A stretch of 44,934 nucleotides of DNA from Pseudoxanthomonas mexicana (GTDB taxonomy: Bacteria; Pseudomonadota; Gammaproteobacteria; Xanthomonadales; Xanthomonadaceae): NCBI RefSeq assembly GCF_010093385.1, contig NZ_PDWV01000033.1:1-44934 (forward strand), given 5' to 3'. Below the pieces are notes generated by a model. It saw only the letters and a list, made by a program, of their open reading frames with translations. It made no database searches and had not been told where the DNA came from. Both the position numbers and the translations under genes were made by a program. Of the stretch, positions 36,000-44,825 are shown piece by piece (positions within the stretch are counted from its first letter, which is position 1; the number at the start of each line of letters is the position of its first letter).

Positions 36000-37198
36000 A
36001 CTACCGCATCTCCACCGGCATGATGTACCAGCAGTCGATCACGACGATGCTGGCCAAGCAGGCGAAGCTGGCGCACACGCAGCAACAGCTGGCCAGCGGC
36101 CAGCGCCTGGTCACCGCGAAGGACGATCCCGTCGCCGCCGGTACTGCCGTCGGACTGGACCGCGCCGTGGCCGAACTGGAACGCTTCGGCATGAACGCCA
36201 GCGCCGTGCAGAACCGATTGGGCCTGCAGGAGAACGCGTTGACCCAGGTCGGCGATGCGATGGCGCGCGTCAACGAACTGGTCATCCAGGCCAACAACGC
36301 CGCGATGGGCGAAGACAGCCGCAAGGCGATCAGCACCGAACTGAAGGCGATCTACGCCGGCCTGCTGGACCTGGCCAACAGCACCGACGGCGCCGGACGC
36401 TACCTGTTCGGCGGCACCAGCGACGGCAGCGCGCCGTTCGCGATCGCCGGCGGCAGCGTGATCTACAGCGGCGACCAGACCCAGCGGCAGGTGGAAGTGG
36501 CGCCGGACATGTTCGTCGCCGACACGCTGCCGGGCAGCGAGGTGTTCCTGCGCCTGCGCACCGGTGACGGCCGCATCGACGGCCAGCCGGCCGCGGGCAA
36601 TACCGGTACCGGCCTGCTGATGGGCTTCGGCGTGACCGATTCCACGGCCTGGGACGGAGGCACCTACACCCTGAGCTTCGGCGCGGGCGACACCTACCAG
36701 GTGACCGACGCCGGAGGTACCGTCGTCACCACCGGCACCTACGCCAAGGGCGAGAGCATCGCCTTCGCCGGCGTGCAGATGCGGATCGAAGGACAGCCGG
36801 CCAACGGCGACAGCTTCACCCTCGGCCCGGCCGGCTCGCGCGACATCTTCGCCACCGTGCAGGGATTGATCACCACGCTGGACACCAACCCCCCCACCGA
36901 TGCGCAGCGCGCCGCCATGCAGAACGACCTGCAGGCCGCGATGCGCGACGTCGCCACCGCACAGAGCAAAATGATCGACGCGCGCGCCAGCGGCGGCGCA
37001 CAGCTGTCGGCCATCGACGATGCGGCGGCGCTGCGCGAAGCCAACAACGTCACCCTGCAGGGCACGCTGTCCACCCTGCGCGACCTGGACTGGGCCGAGG
37101 CCATCGGCCGCTACCAGATGGAGAACACCGCGCTGCAGGCCGCGCAGACGGTCTTCATGCAGATGCAGTCGCTGTCGCTGTTCAAGCTGATGGGCTGA
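35996..37198 (+). CDS. flgL: Flagellar hook-associated protein 3 FlgL
   Basis: 400 residues. Flagellin-like N-terminus (RISTGMMYQQSITTMLAKQAKLAHTQQQLASGQRLVTAKDDPVAAG) and C-terminus (LRDLDWAEAIGRYQMENTALQAAQTVFMQMQSLSLFKLMG) fold into a coiled pair; the middle is beta-rich. Second junction protein. Last gene of the flgG-L operon, followed by a classic terminator. Confidence 0.95.
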   Translation: MNYRISTGMMYQQSITTMLAKQAKLAHTQQQLASGQRLVTAKDDPVAAGTAVGLDRAVAELERFGMNASAVQNRLGLQENALTQVGDAMARVNELVIQANNAAMGEDSRKAISTELKAIYAGLLDLANSTDGAGRYLFGGTSDGSAPFAIAGGSVIYSGDQTQRQVEVAPDMFVADTLPGSEVFLRLRTGDGRIDGQPAAGNTGTGLLMGFGVTDSTAWDGGTYTLSFGAGDTYQVTDAGGTVVTTGTYAKGESIAFAGVQMRIEGQPANGDSFTLGPAGSRDIFATVQGLITTLDTNPPTDAQRAAMQNDLQAAMRDVATAQSKMIDARASGGAQLSAIDDAAALREANNVTLQGTLSTLRDLDWAEAIGRYQMENTALQAAQTVFMQMQSLSLFKLMG

Positions 37199-37233
37199 CC
37201 GCCCTCCTCCTTTTCATGCAGTCCTTCCCCTCA

Positions 37234-37261
37234 CGCCGCGATGCCCTCGCGGCGTTTTTTT
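37234..37261 (+). terminator. Rho-independent terminator after flgL
   Basis: CGCCGCGA, loop TGCCC, TCGCGGCG, then seven T residues. 36 bases after the flgL stop. Confidence 0.95.
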
Positions 37262-37268
37262 GGCTTTC

Positions 37269-37387
37269 TGTAGGAGCGACGTAAGTCGCGACCGCGCGCC
37301 TGATGAGCCGTGACGCTGAATTTGAGCGTGCTTGAGACACGTTCCTGACCACGATCCTCCGCGGTCGCGACTCACGTCGCTCCTACA
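37269..37387. repeat. Inverted pair of REP-like repeats, copy 3
   Basis: TGTAGGAGCGACGTAAGTCG... at 37269-37295 and the inverse at 37361-37387, 65 bases apart, between the converging flgL and alkB genes. Confidence 0.9.
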
Positions 37388-37396
37388 GGCCTCCCC

Positions 37397-37990
37397 TCAG
37401 GCCGGCCTCACCCGGAACACCACACTGATCCGCGGCCCCTGCGCACGACGGGTCTTCGGGATGCCGTGTTCATGCGTACTCTGCGAGGCATGGCTCATCG
37501 ACAGCACGCTGCCCGGCGCCAGATCCACTGCCAGGGTCTCGCGGCGGCTTTCGCGGGCACGGATCAGCATCCGTCGCGGCGCGCCCAGCGACACCAGGGT
37601 GATCGGATGGCCGGCCGCCACGGTATGCAGCTTGTCGCCGTGCATGGCGACGCTGTCGTGGCCGTCGCGGTAGAGGTTCATGCCGATGCGCGTGTAGGGC
37701 GCAGGCGCCCTCGCCCTCACGCAGGCCAGCAACTGCGCCAGCGGCAGATCGTCCGGCAATGCGTCCACGGCATAGTTCGCCAGCAGCCTGGGCACGTCGA
37801 CGATGCGGTCGTACATCGGACGCTGCAGGTGCGTCCAGGCTGCGCCTGCGTGCAGCAGGTCGAACCAGCGCTGCGCCGTTGCAGGATCGATGACATCGGG
37901 CCAGTAGCGGATGCCGCCCTGCGCATCATCCACCAGCTGGTGCATCGCCGGAGCGAACAGGTCGTCGGTGTAGGCCGTCAGTGCACGCAT
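37397..37990 (-). CDS. alkB: AlkB-family 2-oxoglutarate/Fe(II)-dependent DNA repair dioxygenase
   Basis: 197 residues. The core motif NLYRDGHDSVAMHGDK gives the HxD iron ligands H117 and D119; PITLVSLGAPRR follows; the third ligand H175 is in THEHGIPK, and 2-oxoglutarate is bound by Arg in PRISVVFR (R187, R193). This is the ALKBH2/3-like bacterial branch, which removes alkyl groups from damaged bases. The ATG is 6 bases after the dnaE2 stop, so it is probably the last gene of the lexA2-imuA-imuB-dnaE2 SOS operon. The 3' end lies 9 bases from a REP-like unit. Confidence 0.9.
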   Translation of the reverse strand: MRALTAYTDDLFAPAMHQLVDDAQGGIRYWPDVIDPATAQRWFDLLHAGAAWTHLQRPMYDRIVDVPRLLANYAVDALPDDLPLAQLLACVRARAPAPYTRIGMNLYRDGHDSVAMHGDKLHTVAAGHPITLVSLGAPRRMLIRARESRRETLAVDLAPGSVLSMSHASQSTHEHGIPKTRRAQGPRISVVFRVRPA

Positions 37991-37996
37991 GGCTGG

Positions 37997-40900
37997 TCAG
38001 TGGAAGTCACGGGAGCCGGGCTGGATCTCGCCCAGCAGGTGACTGAAATCCTCCAGCCGGCGTGCGATCAGGTGGGAGACGCCGTCCACCTGTTCCCAAC
38101 GGCCGCGTACCGCCATCAGGCGCGCGCCCAGCAGGGCCTTGCGGTCGCGCAGCGCCACGTGCGACCACACCACCACGTTGACCATGCCGTGCTCGTCCTC
38201 CAGGGTGACGAAGATGGTGCCCTTCGCCGTCGCCGGCCGTTGCCGCTGGGTGACGATGCCGGCCGCGAATGCGCCCCGCCCATGCGGCAACCCGCGCAGT
38301 TGTCGTGAGTCGACCACCCGTTGCCGCCGCAGGCGTTCGCGCAGCAACGACAGCGGATGCGCGCCCAGCGTCAGCCCGGTCATGCGGTAATCCGAGGTCA
38401 CGTCCTCCCCCACCGTCGGCGCAGGCAGGACGATCGCCTCCTCGTCCGGGCTGCCGGGCAGCAGCGGGCGCTGCCGCTCGATGCCGGCGACCGCCCAGCG
38501 CGCGGCATGGCGGTGTCTGGCCAGCGACTGCAACGCGCCCGCTTCGGCCAGGGCGGTGCGCGCCTTCTCGTCGAGCCTGGCACGCTGGCAGAGATCACGG
38601 ACATCGGCGAAGGGGCGTTGCGCGCGCGCGGCCATGATCGCCTTGCCGGCATCCTCCGACAGTCCGCCCACCTGCCGGAAGCCGAGCCGCAACGAGGGTT
38701 GTCCGCCGTCGTCGACCCCGCGGCGCACATGCCCGCCTTCCAGCGTATTGTCCCAGTCGCTGACGGCGACATCGACGGGCAGGACATCGATGGACACACG
38801 CCCGCCCTGCCCGCGTCGCGCGTCCTGCACGATCTGGCTGGGCGAGTAGAAGCCCATCGGCTGCGCATTGAGCAGCGCGCAGGCGAAGGCGGCCGGCTCA
38901 TGCCGTTTCAGCCAGCAGCTGATGTAGACCAGCTTGGCGAACGAGGCCGCATGGCTCTGCGGGAAGCCATAGGAACCGAAGCCCTTGATCTGCTCGAAGA
39001 TCTGGTCGATGAACTCCGGGGAGTAGTGTTTCTTCAGCATCAGTTCGCGGATGCGCAGGCGATGCGGCTCCATGTCACCGCCGCGCTTCCAGGCTGCCAT
39101 CGAGCGGCGAAGCCCATCGGCCTGCGAAGGCGTATAGCCGGCATGTATCACCAGTTCCATCACCTGTTCCTGGAACAACGGGATGCCGAGCGTTTTCCCG
39201 AGGATCTCCTTCACCCCTTCCGACGGATACGTCACCGGATCCTTGCCCTGCCGGCGGCGCAGGTAGGGATGCACCATGCCACCCTGGATCGGGCCGGGGC
39301 GCACGATGGCCACTTCCACCACCAGGTCGTAGTACTCCTTCGGCTTCAACCGCGGCAGCATGCTCATCTGCGCGCGCGATTCGATCTGGAACACGCCGAC
39401 GGTGTCGGCGGCCTGGATCATCTGGAAGGTCGCCTCGTCATCGTTCGGCAGGCGCGCAAGATCCAGACGGAATCCCCGGTGCTTGTCTATCAGGTCTACC
39501 GCCTTCCTGATGCAGGTCAGCATGCCCAGCGCCAGGCAGTCGACCTTGAGCAACCCCATCGTCTCCAGGTCGTCCTTGTCCCACTGGATGATGGTGCGCT
39601 CGTCCATCGACGCGTTCTCGACCGGCACTACCGTGGACAGCGGCGCATCGCCGATCACGAAGCCTCCCACGTGCTGCGACAGGTGACGCGGGTGGTCGCG
39701 CAGCTGGTCGGTCACCGCCAGCACGCGCCGGATCAGCGGATTCTCCGGGTCGAAGCCCGCCTCGCGCAGGCGCTGTTCCATGGGCGCCTCGCCGTTGCCC
39801 CAGCCGTAGCAGTCGGCCAGCAGCGCGATCTGGTCCGGGGGCAAGCCGAACGCCTTGGCCACGTCGCGCACGGCGCTCTTGCCGCGGTAGCGGATCACCG
39901 TGGCCGCGAGCGCGGCGCGGCGACGTCCGTATTTGTTGTAGACGTACTGCAGCACTTCCTCGCGGCGTTCATGCTCGAAGTCGACGTCGATGTCCGGCGG
40001 TTCGCCGCGATCCTTCGACAGGAATCGGGCCATCAGCAGGCGGCTTTCGGCAGGATTGACCACAGTGATGCCCAGTGCGAAGCAGACCGCGGAATTCGCC
40101 GACGAACCACGTCCCTGGCAGAGGATGTTCTGTTCCCTGGCAAACCGCACGATGTCCCACACCGTGAGGAAGAACGCCTCGTACTGGAGCTCTTCGATCA
40201 GCGCGAGTTCGCCGTCGATCTGATCCACTACTGAATCCGGCACGCCCTCCGGCCAGCGCTCGCGCATGCCGCGTTCCGTGAGTTCGCGCAGCCATGTGGT
40301 GGGCGTGTGGCCCGCCGGCACCAGTTCGGCCGGATAGCGGTAGTGGATGTCGCGCTTGAGGTCGAACCTGCAACGCTGCGCCAGCACCACCGTGGCATCG
40401 ATCAGGGCACGCGGATAGATGTTGCCCAGCGCCCGTCGCGTGCGCAGGTGGCGTTCGCCGTTGCGGAAGAGGTGCTCGCCGCATTCGGCCAGCGGTGTGG
40501 CATGGCGGATCGCCGTCATCGTGTCCTGCAGCGCGCGACGGCGCCGCACGTCCATGTGCACGTCGCCGGCCGCCACCGGCACCATGGCAAGGCGCGCGGC
40601 GGACTCGAGCAGGCGCGCGAGTCGAGCGGCATCGTCCTGCTCACGGTGCAGTTCGACCGCCATGTGCGCGCGATCGCCGAACACCGACTGCAGCCATCGC
40701 CCCTGCGTTTCGTCGATCTCGCGTGCCGGCAGCCAGAGCGCGAACAGGCCGCAGACGGCAGGATCGACGTCGGACAAGAGGCGCTCCACGTCCTGCCGCA
40801 TGAGCCGGTAGCCCTTCTTGTCGACGGCGCGCCGGGCGGTGGTGATCAGTTCGCACAGCCGCGTGTAGCCGGCCGTGGTTTCCACCAGCAGCACGCACTT

Positions 40901-41263
40901 CAGTCCACACGCCAGGGTGAACTCGCTGCCGACGACGAGGGGCACCTCCGTCGCGCGCGACGCCTCCCAACCGCGCACGATGCCGGCCAGCGAGCATTCG
41001 TCGGTGATCGCGAGCGCTTCATAACCGAGATCGCGTGCGCGCTCGAACAATTCCTCCGCACTGGCCGCGCCGCGCAGGAACGAGAAATCCGACAGGCAAT
41101 GCAGTTCCGCATAGGCCGGCCAGGCATCTTCCTGTGGGCCGTCGTCGTTGGCCGCGGCATGCCGGCGCAACCGCTGCGCCACCTCCCAAGCGCGGGGCGG
41201 GCGACCGCCGGGCGTGTCGCGGTCGACGCCGTCCACCGCATCGTCCCAGCTCACGCGAACCAC
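37997..41263 (-). CDS. dnaE2: Error-prone DNA polymerase III alpha subunit DnaE2 (ImuC)
   Basis: 1088 residues. PHP domain from about 50 ([40 protein letters not shown]); polymerase core with [17 protein letters not shown] at 384-400 and catalytic aspartates D424/D426 in PPDIDVDF; tandem helix-hairpin-helix and a C-terminal OB domain ([19 protein letters not shown]). No canonical beta-clamp-binding end was checked. Carries out translesion synthesis with ImuB. The start is GTG 41263, overlapping the imuB stop by 13 bases. Part of the LexA2-controlled cassette. Confidence 0.95.
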   Translation of the reverse strand: MVRVSWDDAVDGVDRDTPGGRPPRAWEVAQRLRRHAAANDDGPQEDAWPAYAELHCLSDFSFLRGAASAEELFERARDLGYEALAITDECSLAGIVRGWEASRATEVPLVVGSEFTLACGLKCVLLVETTAGYTRLCELITTARRAVDKKGYRLMRQDVERLLSDVDPAVCGLFALWLPAREIDETQGRWLQSVFGDRAHMAVELHREQDDAARLARLLESAARLAMVPVAAGDVHMDVRRRRALQDTMTAIRHATPLAECGEHLFRNGERHLRTRRALGNIYPRALIDATVVLAQRCRFDLKRDIHYRYPAELVPAGHTPTTWLRELTERGMRERWPEGVPDSVVDQIDGELALIEELQYEAFFLTVWDIVRFAREQNILCQGRGSSANSAVCFALGITVVNPAESRLLMARFLSKDRGEPPDIDVDFEHERREEVLQYVYNKYGRRRAALAATVIRYRGKSAVRDVAKAFGLPPDQIALLADCYGWGNGEAPMEQRLREAGFDPENPLIRRVLAVTDQLRDHPRHLSQHVGGFVIGDAPLSTVVPVENASMDERTIIQWDKDDLETMGLLKVDCLALGMLTCIRKAVDLIDKHRGFRLDLARLPNDDEATFQMIQAADTVGVFQIESRAQMSMLPRLKPKEYYDLVVEVAIVRPGPIQGGMVHPYLRRRQGKDPVTYPSEGVKEILGKTLGIPLFQEQVMELVIHAGYTPSQADGLRRSMAAWKRGGDMEPHRLRIRELMLKKHYSPEFIDQIFEQIKGFGSYGFPQSHAASFAKLVYISCWLKRHEPAAFACALLNAQPMGFYSPSQIVQDARRGQGGRVSIDVLPVDVAVSDWDNTLEGGHVRRGVDDGGQPSLRLGFRQVGGLSEDAGKAIMAARAQRPFADVRDLCQRARLDEKARTALAEAGALQSLARHRHAARWAVAGIERQRPLLPGSPDEEAIVLPAPTVGEDVTSDYRMTGLTLGAHPLSLLRERLRRQRVVDSRQLRGLPHGRGAFAAGIVTQRQRPATAKGTIFVTLEDEHGMVNVVVWSHVALRDRKALLGARLMAVRGRWEQVDGVSHLIARRLEDFSHLLGEIQPGSRDFH

Positions 41264-42669
41264 CCATGCAGCATCCAGCCGCCCTGCTCGCCCGGCGGCG
41301 TGAAGGCCCAGGCGCGTTGGCCTTGCGAAGTCTCGAGCACGTAGTAATCGCGGCGCGCGTCCTCACCATCCCACCAGCCGCTTTCCAGCCGCTCCGGCCC
41401 GGACACGATGCGCGGATGCGGATCGCGCAGCGGCACCGGTTGCGGCAGCAGCCAGGTCGGGCGGGGCGGACGCAGGGGCGCCTGTTCGATGCGCCCGCCA
41501 TCGCCCTGCACACGTCGCCATGCGCGTTCCGGGCGTGGATCGCCGGCCGGGGCCACGCGATGTACCGCTTCGTCGCCCAGGCGCGCGCGCAGGCGTTCGC
41601 GCAATTGCGGCCACGGCAGTTGCTGTTGCGGTCGCGTATCGAACAGATCGCGCGCGGCCGGCACGAACGGCGGCAGTTCGCGCGCGAGCAGACGCACGCC
41701 CACCACCGGTTGCGCGATCTGCACGCGCTCCAGACGGTTGCGGGTCAGTTCGAACAGCATGGCCGGCTCGCGCTCGGCGGCCAGCAGCCCTATCTCGACA
41801 TCGGTGTGGCCTTTTTCGTGTTCAAGGCGCAGCACGAAGCGCTGCACGCCGCCGTCGCGGATGGACAGGTAGGTGCACAGGTCGCCGATCAGCCGGCGCA
41901 GCGGGAACAGCAGCGCCATGTGGCTCTCGACCTCGTAGCCGAGTTCGATGCGTGCATCGAAGTGGTCCGGCGGCGTGTAGTACGCCAGCGGATCGTCGGC
42001 CTGGCCGTACAACCGGTCCAGGTGCTCCAGCACCGGCAGGCCGAAGCGGCGCCGCAGGCTGTCGCGCGGCAGGCCGCGCAGCGTGCGCAGGTCGCGGATG
42101 CCCATGCGGTGCAGGCGTTCGCCGGCGTCGTCCGGCAGGCGCGCACGGCGCACCGGTACGCGGTCCAGCATCTCCATCATCGCTGCCGGCTGCATCACCG
42201 CCAGGCCATCGCGCAGGCCGGCGAACACATGCGCCGCGCGCGGCGTGGGCGCCAGCGCGAGACGATGCTGGAAACCCAGCAGACCGAGTTCCTCGCGTAA
42301 CCGCGCCTCGATACGCGGCCAGGGCCCCAGCAGGCGGAAGCTGGCGCGCACCTCCAGCACCAGGCAGCCCGGCCACTGCGCGCTGACCAGCGAACTGTGG
42401 CGGTACGCCCAGGCGGCGAGGAAGCGCTGCCAGCGCGCTTCGGCCGAGGGGTCGTATTCGACCATCGCGAACTCCGGCAGCAGCGCGTGCGCGGCGGTCA
42501 GGCGCATGCCCGCCCGCAGGCCCGCCTGCGCGGCCGACGCATTCACTGCCTGCAGGGTGCGCAACTGCGCGGTGCCGCCGACCAGCGCCAGCGGTGCGTC
42601 GGGATCAGGCAGACGCCGGAGGACGGCATCCAGCGCCAGCTGCGGCAGCAGTACACAGGCCCAGAGCAT
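41251..42669 (-). CDS. imuB: Y-family polymerase-like protein ImuB (non-catalytic)
   Basis: 472 residues. The fold of Y-family polymerases is recognisable ([51 protein letters not shown]), but the catalytic acids are absent: the first metal site reads [10 protein letters not shown] and the SIDE-type motif reads [13 protein letters not shown]. ImuB acts as an adaptor that brings DnaE2 to the sliding clamp. 9 bases after the imuA stop; overlaps dnaE2. Confidence 0.92.
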   Translation of the reverse strand: MLWACVLLPQLALDAVLRRLPDPDAPLALVGGTAQLRTLQAVNASAAQAGLRAGMRLTAAHALLPEFAMVEYDPSAEARWQRFLAAWAYRHSSLVSAQWPGCLVLEVRASFRLLGPWPRIEARLREELGLLGFQHRLALAPTPRAAHVFAGLRDGLAVMQPAAMMEMLDRVPVRRARLPDDAGERLHRMGIRDLRTLRGLPRDSLRRRFGLPVLEHLDRLYGQADDPLAYYTPPDHFDARIELGYEVESHMALLFPLRRLIGDLCTYLSIRDGGVQRFVLRLEHEKGHTDVEIGLLAAEREPAMLFELTRNRLERVQIAQPVVGVRLLARELPPFVPAARDLFDTRPQQQLPWPQLRERLRARLGDEAVHRVAPAGDPRPERAWRRVQGDGGRIEQAPLRPPRPTWLLPQPVPLRDPHPRIVSGPERLESGWWDGEDARRDYYVLETSQGQRAWAFTPPGEQGGWMLHGWFA

Positions 42670-42678
42670 CGATAGGCC

Positions 42679-43305
42679 TCAATGCGCGACCAGCGCGAAG
42701 GGTTGCGCAGGCGCCGGACCACCGCGGCATTTGCGCACCCGCCATTGCGTACCGCCCTGCGCATCGCGGGTGGCTTCCACACGCAGCGCGGCCGCAGAGG
42801 GATTGGCCGCATGGCGACGATCGCGCAGCGCGAAGCCCAGGCATTCGCCACTGTCGGCCGCCACCTGCAGCCGGCGCAGCGCCGGCCCGTCGGCGTGCGC
42901 TGGCCAGCCCAGCACGGCCGCACAGGCGCCACTGCGCAGGCATTGTTCGAAGGCCCACAATGCATCGCGTGGCGCGGCTTCCACGATTTCCAGCAGCGCC
43001 AGATCCACGCCGGCGGCCTGCCAGGCCGGCGCATACGGAATGTACGGCGGCGCGATCACCGCCACGGCGCTGCCGGCCTGGGTCAGACGCGCCAGCGTCG
43101 GCAACAGCAGCGCCAGTTCGCCCACGCCGTCGGCGGGCAGCAGCAGTTCGGTCAAGGCGCGGCGGGGCCAGCCGCCTTGCGGCAGCAGCGCGTCCAGCGC
43201 GGTATGCCCGGTGGGTTCGCCATCGGCGGCGATCGCCGCACTGCGGCCCGCGTGCCATAGCGTGCGCGCGGCCAGCAGCGTATCGAGGGCGACGACGGCA
43301 CCCAT
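42679..43305 (-). CDS. imuA: Translesion synthesis accessory protein ImuA (RecA-like fold)
   Basis: 208 residues. Typical ImuA opening (LLPQGGWPRRALTELLLPADGVGELALLLPTLARLTQAG) where a RecA-type P-loop would be, but without GxxxxGKT. Later IAPPYIPYAPAWQAAGVDLALLEIV and WAFEQCLRSGACAAVLGW fit the family. Works with ImuB and DnaE2 in SOS mutagenesis. 1 base after lexA2. Confidence 0.9.
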   Translation of the reverse strand: MGAVVALDTLLAARTLWHAGRSAAIAADGEPTGHTALDALLPQGGWPRRALTELLLPADGVGELALLLPTLARLTQAGSAVAVIAPPYIPYAPAWQAAGVDLALLEIVEAAPRDALWAFEQCLRSGACAAVLGWPAHADGPALRRLQVAADSGECLGFALRDRRHAANPSAAALRVEATRDAQGGTQWRVRKCRGGPAPAQPFALVAH

Positions 43306-43306
43306 C

Positions 43307-43912
43307 TCAACCCCGGCGCACCAGGCCGCAGTACACGCCTTCGATGGCGAAGTCCTGCCCCGATTGCACCTCGATGGGCGCGTGCGCGGGATTGCGCGGC
43401 AGCAGGCGGATGCGGCGACGTTCGCGCTGCAGGCGCTTGATGGTCAGCTCGCCATCGATGCGGGCCACGACGGTCTGTCCGTCGCGCGCCTCCGGCGTGC
43501 GGTGCACGCCGACCAGGTCCCCATCGACGATGCCGTCGTCGATCATCGAATCGCCCTGCACCTTCAGCAGGTAATCCGGCTGCGGCGAGAACAGCCGGCG
43601 GTCCAGCCACAGCTGCTCGTCCAGGCCGATATCGGCCCCGATCGGCTGGCCCGCGGCCACCCGCCCCAATACGGGCAGCGGCAGCAGGTCCGCCATGCCG
43701 CCCGGCAGGCGCAGGCCACGCTTCTGGCCGGGCGACTGCTCCAGCAGTCCGTCGGCGACCAGCGCCTGCACATGCTGCTGCGCGGCATTGCGCGAAGCGA
43801 AGCCGAAGGCCCCGGCAATGGCCGCCAGACGGGGCGCGCGTCCGGCCGCCAGCTCCCGGCGCAGGAAGGCCAGGACGGCGGCACGTTGGGGAGGCAGGTC
43901 GACGGGGCTCAT
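43307..43912 (-). CDS. lexA: LexA2-type SOS repressor
   Basis: 201 residues from ATG 43912. N-terminal winged helix about 8-70 (QRAAVLAFLRRELAAGRAPRLAAIAGAFGFASRNAAQQHVQALVADGLLE), then the self-cleavage site A87-G88 (RVAAGQP) and catalytic S122 (VQGDSMIDDG) and K159 (ELTIKRL). Longer starts (ATG in the operator, GTG 43942) are open but would run translation through the operator. The palindrome at 43914-43929 lies one base before this ATG, so the repressor would block its own cassette tightly. Heads the operon lexA2-imuA-imuB-dnaE2-alkB. A second, housekeeping LexA elsewhere is likely but not seen. Confidence 0.92.
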   Translation of the reverse strand: MSPVDLPPQRAAVLAFLRRELAAGRAPRLAAIAGAFGFASRNAAQQHVQALVADGLLEQSPGQKRGLRLPGGMADLLPLPVLGRVAAGQPIGADIGLDEQLWLDRRLFSPQPDYLLKVQGDSMIDDGIVDGDLVGVHRTPEARDGQTVVARIDGELTIKRLQRERRRIRLLPRNPAHAPIEVQSGQDFAIEGVYCGLVRRG

Positions 43913-43913
43913 G

Positions 43914-43929
43914 GTGTACATTTGTACAC
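43914..43929. promoter_or_regulatory. LexA2 operator
   Basis: Perfect palindrome apart from its centre: GTGTACATTTGTACAC, containing GTAC-N4-GTAC, the form I recall for Pseudomonas LexA2 boxes. It covers the ribosome-binding region of lexA2. No typical Shine-Dalgarno is seen there. Confidence 0.82.
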
Positions 43930-43989
43930 CTTCAGGTCTCACATGGCGAGAAAGACGTGCGGCTTGCCTCCCAGCCCCATACGCCTCAA

Positions 43990-44005
43990 TATAACCATGG
44001 TTATA
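43990..44005. promoter_or_regulatory. Palindromic operator of the toxin-antitoxin pair
   Basis: TATAACCATGGTTATA, a perfect 16-bp palindrome, 17 bases before the antitoxin ATG. TATAAC could double as a -10 element, so binding of the antitoxin would shut the promoter. The AbrB-type DNA-binding partner is inferred. Confidence 0.7.
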
Positions 44006-44022
44006 ACGCCAAGGAGGCGACC

Positions 44023-44244
44023 ATGAAGCTCAAGATCACCACGGTCGGCAACTCTGCCGGCGTCATCCTGCCCAAGGATCTCCTGGCACGCCTCCGCCTG
44101 GAAAAAGGCGATGAACTCCACGCGCTCGAAACCCCGGACGGCATCCGCCTGACGGTCTACGACCCCACCCTCGCCGAGCAGATGGAGGTGGCCGAGCAGG
44201 TGATGCGCAGCCGCCGCACCTTGCTTCACAAGCTGGCCCAATGA
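44023..44244 (+). CDS. AbrB/MazE-type antitoxin
   Basis: 73 residues from ATG 44023, with AAGGAGG upstream. The swapped-hairpin beta-barrel motif KLKITTVGNSAGVILPKDLLARLRLEKGDEL is clear; the charged C-terminus (LAEQMEVAEQVMRSRRTLLHKLAQ) should wrap the toxin. Longer frame upstream to 43957 would cross the operator and is not chosen. The toxin starts 10 bases after the stop. Confidence 0.92.
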   Translation: MKLKITTVGNSAGVILPKDLLARLRLEKGDELHALETPDGIRLTVYDPTLAEQMEVAEQVMRSRRTLLHKLAQ

Positions 44245-44254
44245 AGCAGCCCGG

Positions 44255-44683
44255 ATGATCGTCTGGATCAGCCGGGCCTTGGCCTTGGCCATCCATGACC
44301 GGCAATTGGCCGAGCATGGCGGCGCGACCGGCATCCGCGACGAGGGCTTGCTGGAATCGGCGCTCGCGCGTCCCAGGCAGCTGCATACCGACGGGCAACC
44401 CGCGCCGGATCTGGCCGATCTGGCGGCCGCCACGGCCTTCGGCCTGGCGCGCAACCATCCCTTCGTGGACGGCAACAAACGCATGGCGGCCGTGGCCTGC
44501 GAAGTCTTCCTCGGGCTCAATGGCGCCACGTTGTCGGCGGAAGACCACGAGCTCTATCCGCTGTATCTGGGCCTATCGGAAGGCAGTCTCGGCGAAGCCG
44601 ACTTCGCCGCATGGCTACGCCCGCGGATCATCGCAAAGGCTCCAGGCAAGGTGCAGGAACCCTCTCCCGCCTACCGTCCCTGA
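44255..44683 (+). CDS. doc: Doc-type (death-on-curing) Fic-fold toxin
   Basis: 142 residues. The Fic/Doc catalytic motif reads HPFVDGNKRM (family HxFx[D/N]GNKR), in the helix pair ATAFGLARNHPFVDGNKRMAAVACEVFLGLNG; the N-terminus AEHGGATGIRDEGLLESALARPRQ is typical Doc. Doc of phage P1 phosphorylates EF-Tu; the same is likely here. Usual Doc partners are Phd-like, but pairing with an AbrB/MazE-like antitoxin is also known. Flanked downstream by a dispersed repeat and an IS end. Confidence 0.92.
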   Translation: MIVWISRALALAIHDRQLAEHGGATGIRDEGLLESALARPRQLHTDGQPAPDLADLAAATAFGLARNHPFVDGNKRMAAVACEVFLGLNGATLSAEDHELYPLYLGLSEGSLGEADFAAWLRPRIIAKAPGKVQEPSPAYRP

Positions 44684-44699
44684 CGTCGACGCACTCACC

Positions 44700-44802
44700 G
44701 TCGTCCCAGCGAAAGCGGGGACCCACTTTGCCTTTGCCTTCCGACATACGGAAGGAGGGTCATCCCTGGGGCAATGGATTCCAGCTTGCGCTGGAATGAC
44801 GG
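44700..44802. repeat. Dispersed repeat of the GTCGTCCCAGCG...GGATGACGG type, copy B
   Basis: Opens with GTCGTCCCAGCGAAAGCGGG and closes with TCCAGCTTGCGCTGGAATGA, both hairpin-forming, like 25541-25642. A central CTTCCGACATACGGAAG hairpin is also present. Frames across it give peptides such as VVPAKAGTHFAFA, a known artefact of this repeat type. Confidence 0.8.
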
Positions 44803-44825
44803 CTAGGTGTGATCTCTCGGTAGGT

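Noticed and set aside
38321..40234. Plus-strand open frame of 637 codons across dnaE2
   Set aside because: Antisense shadow of dnaE2; low-complexity His/Arg/Gln content and no ribosome site.
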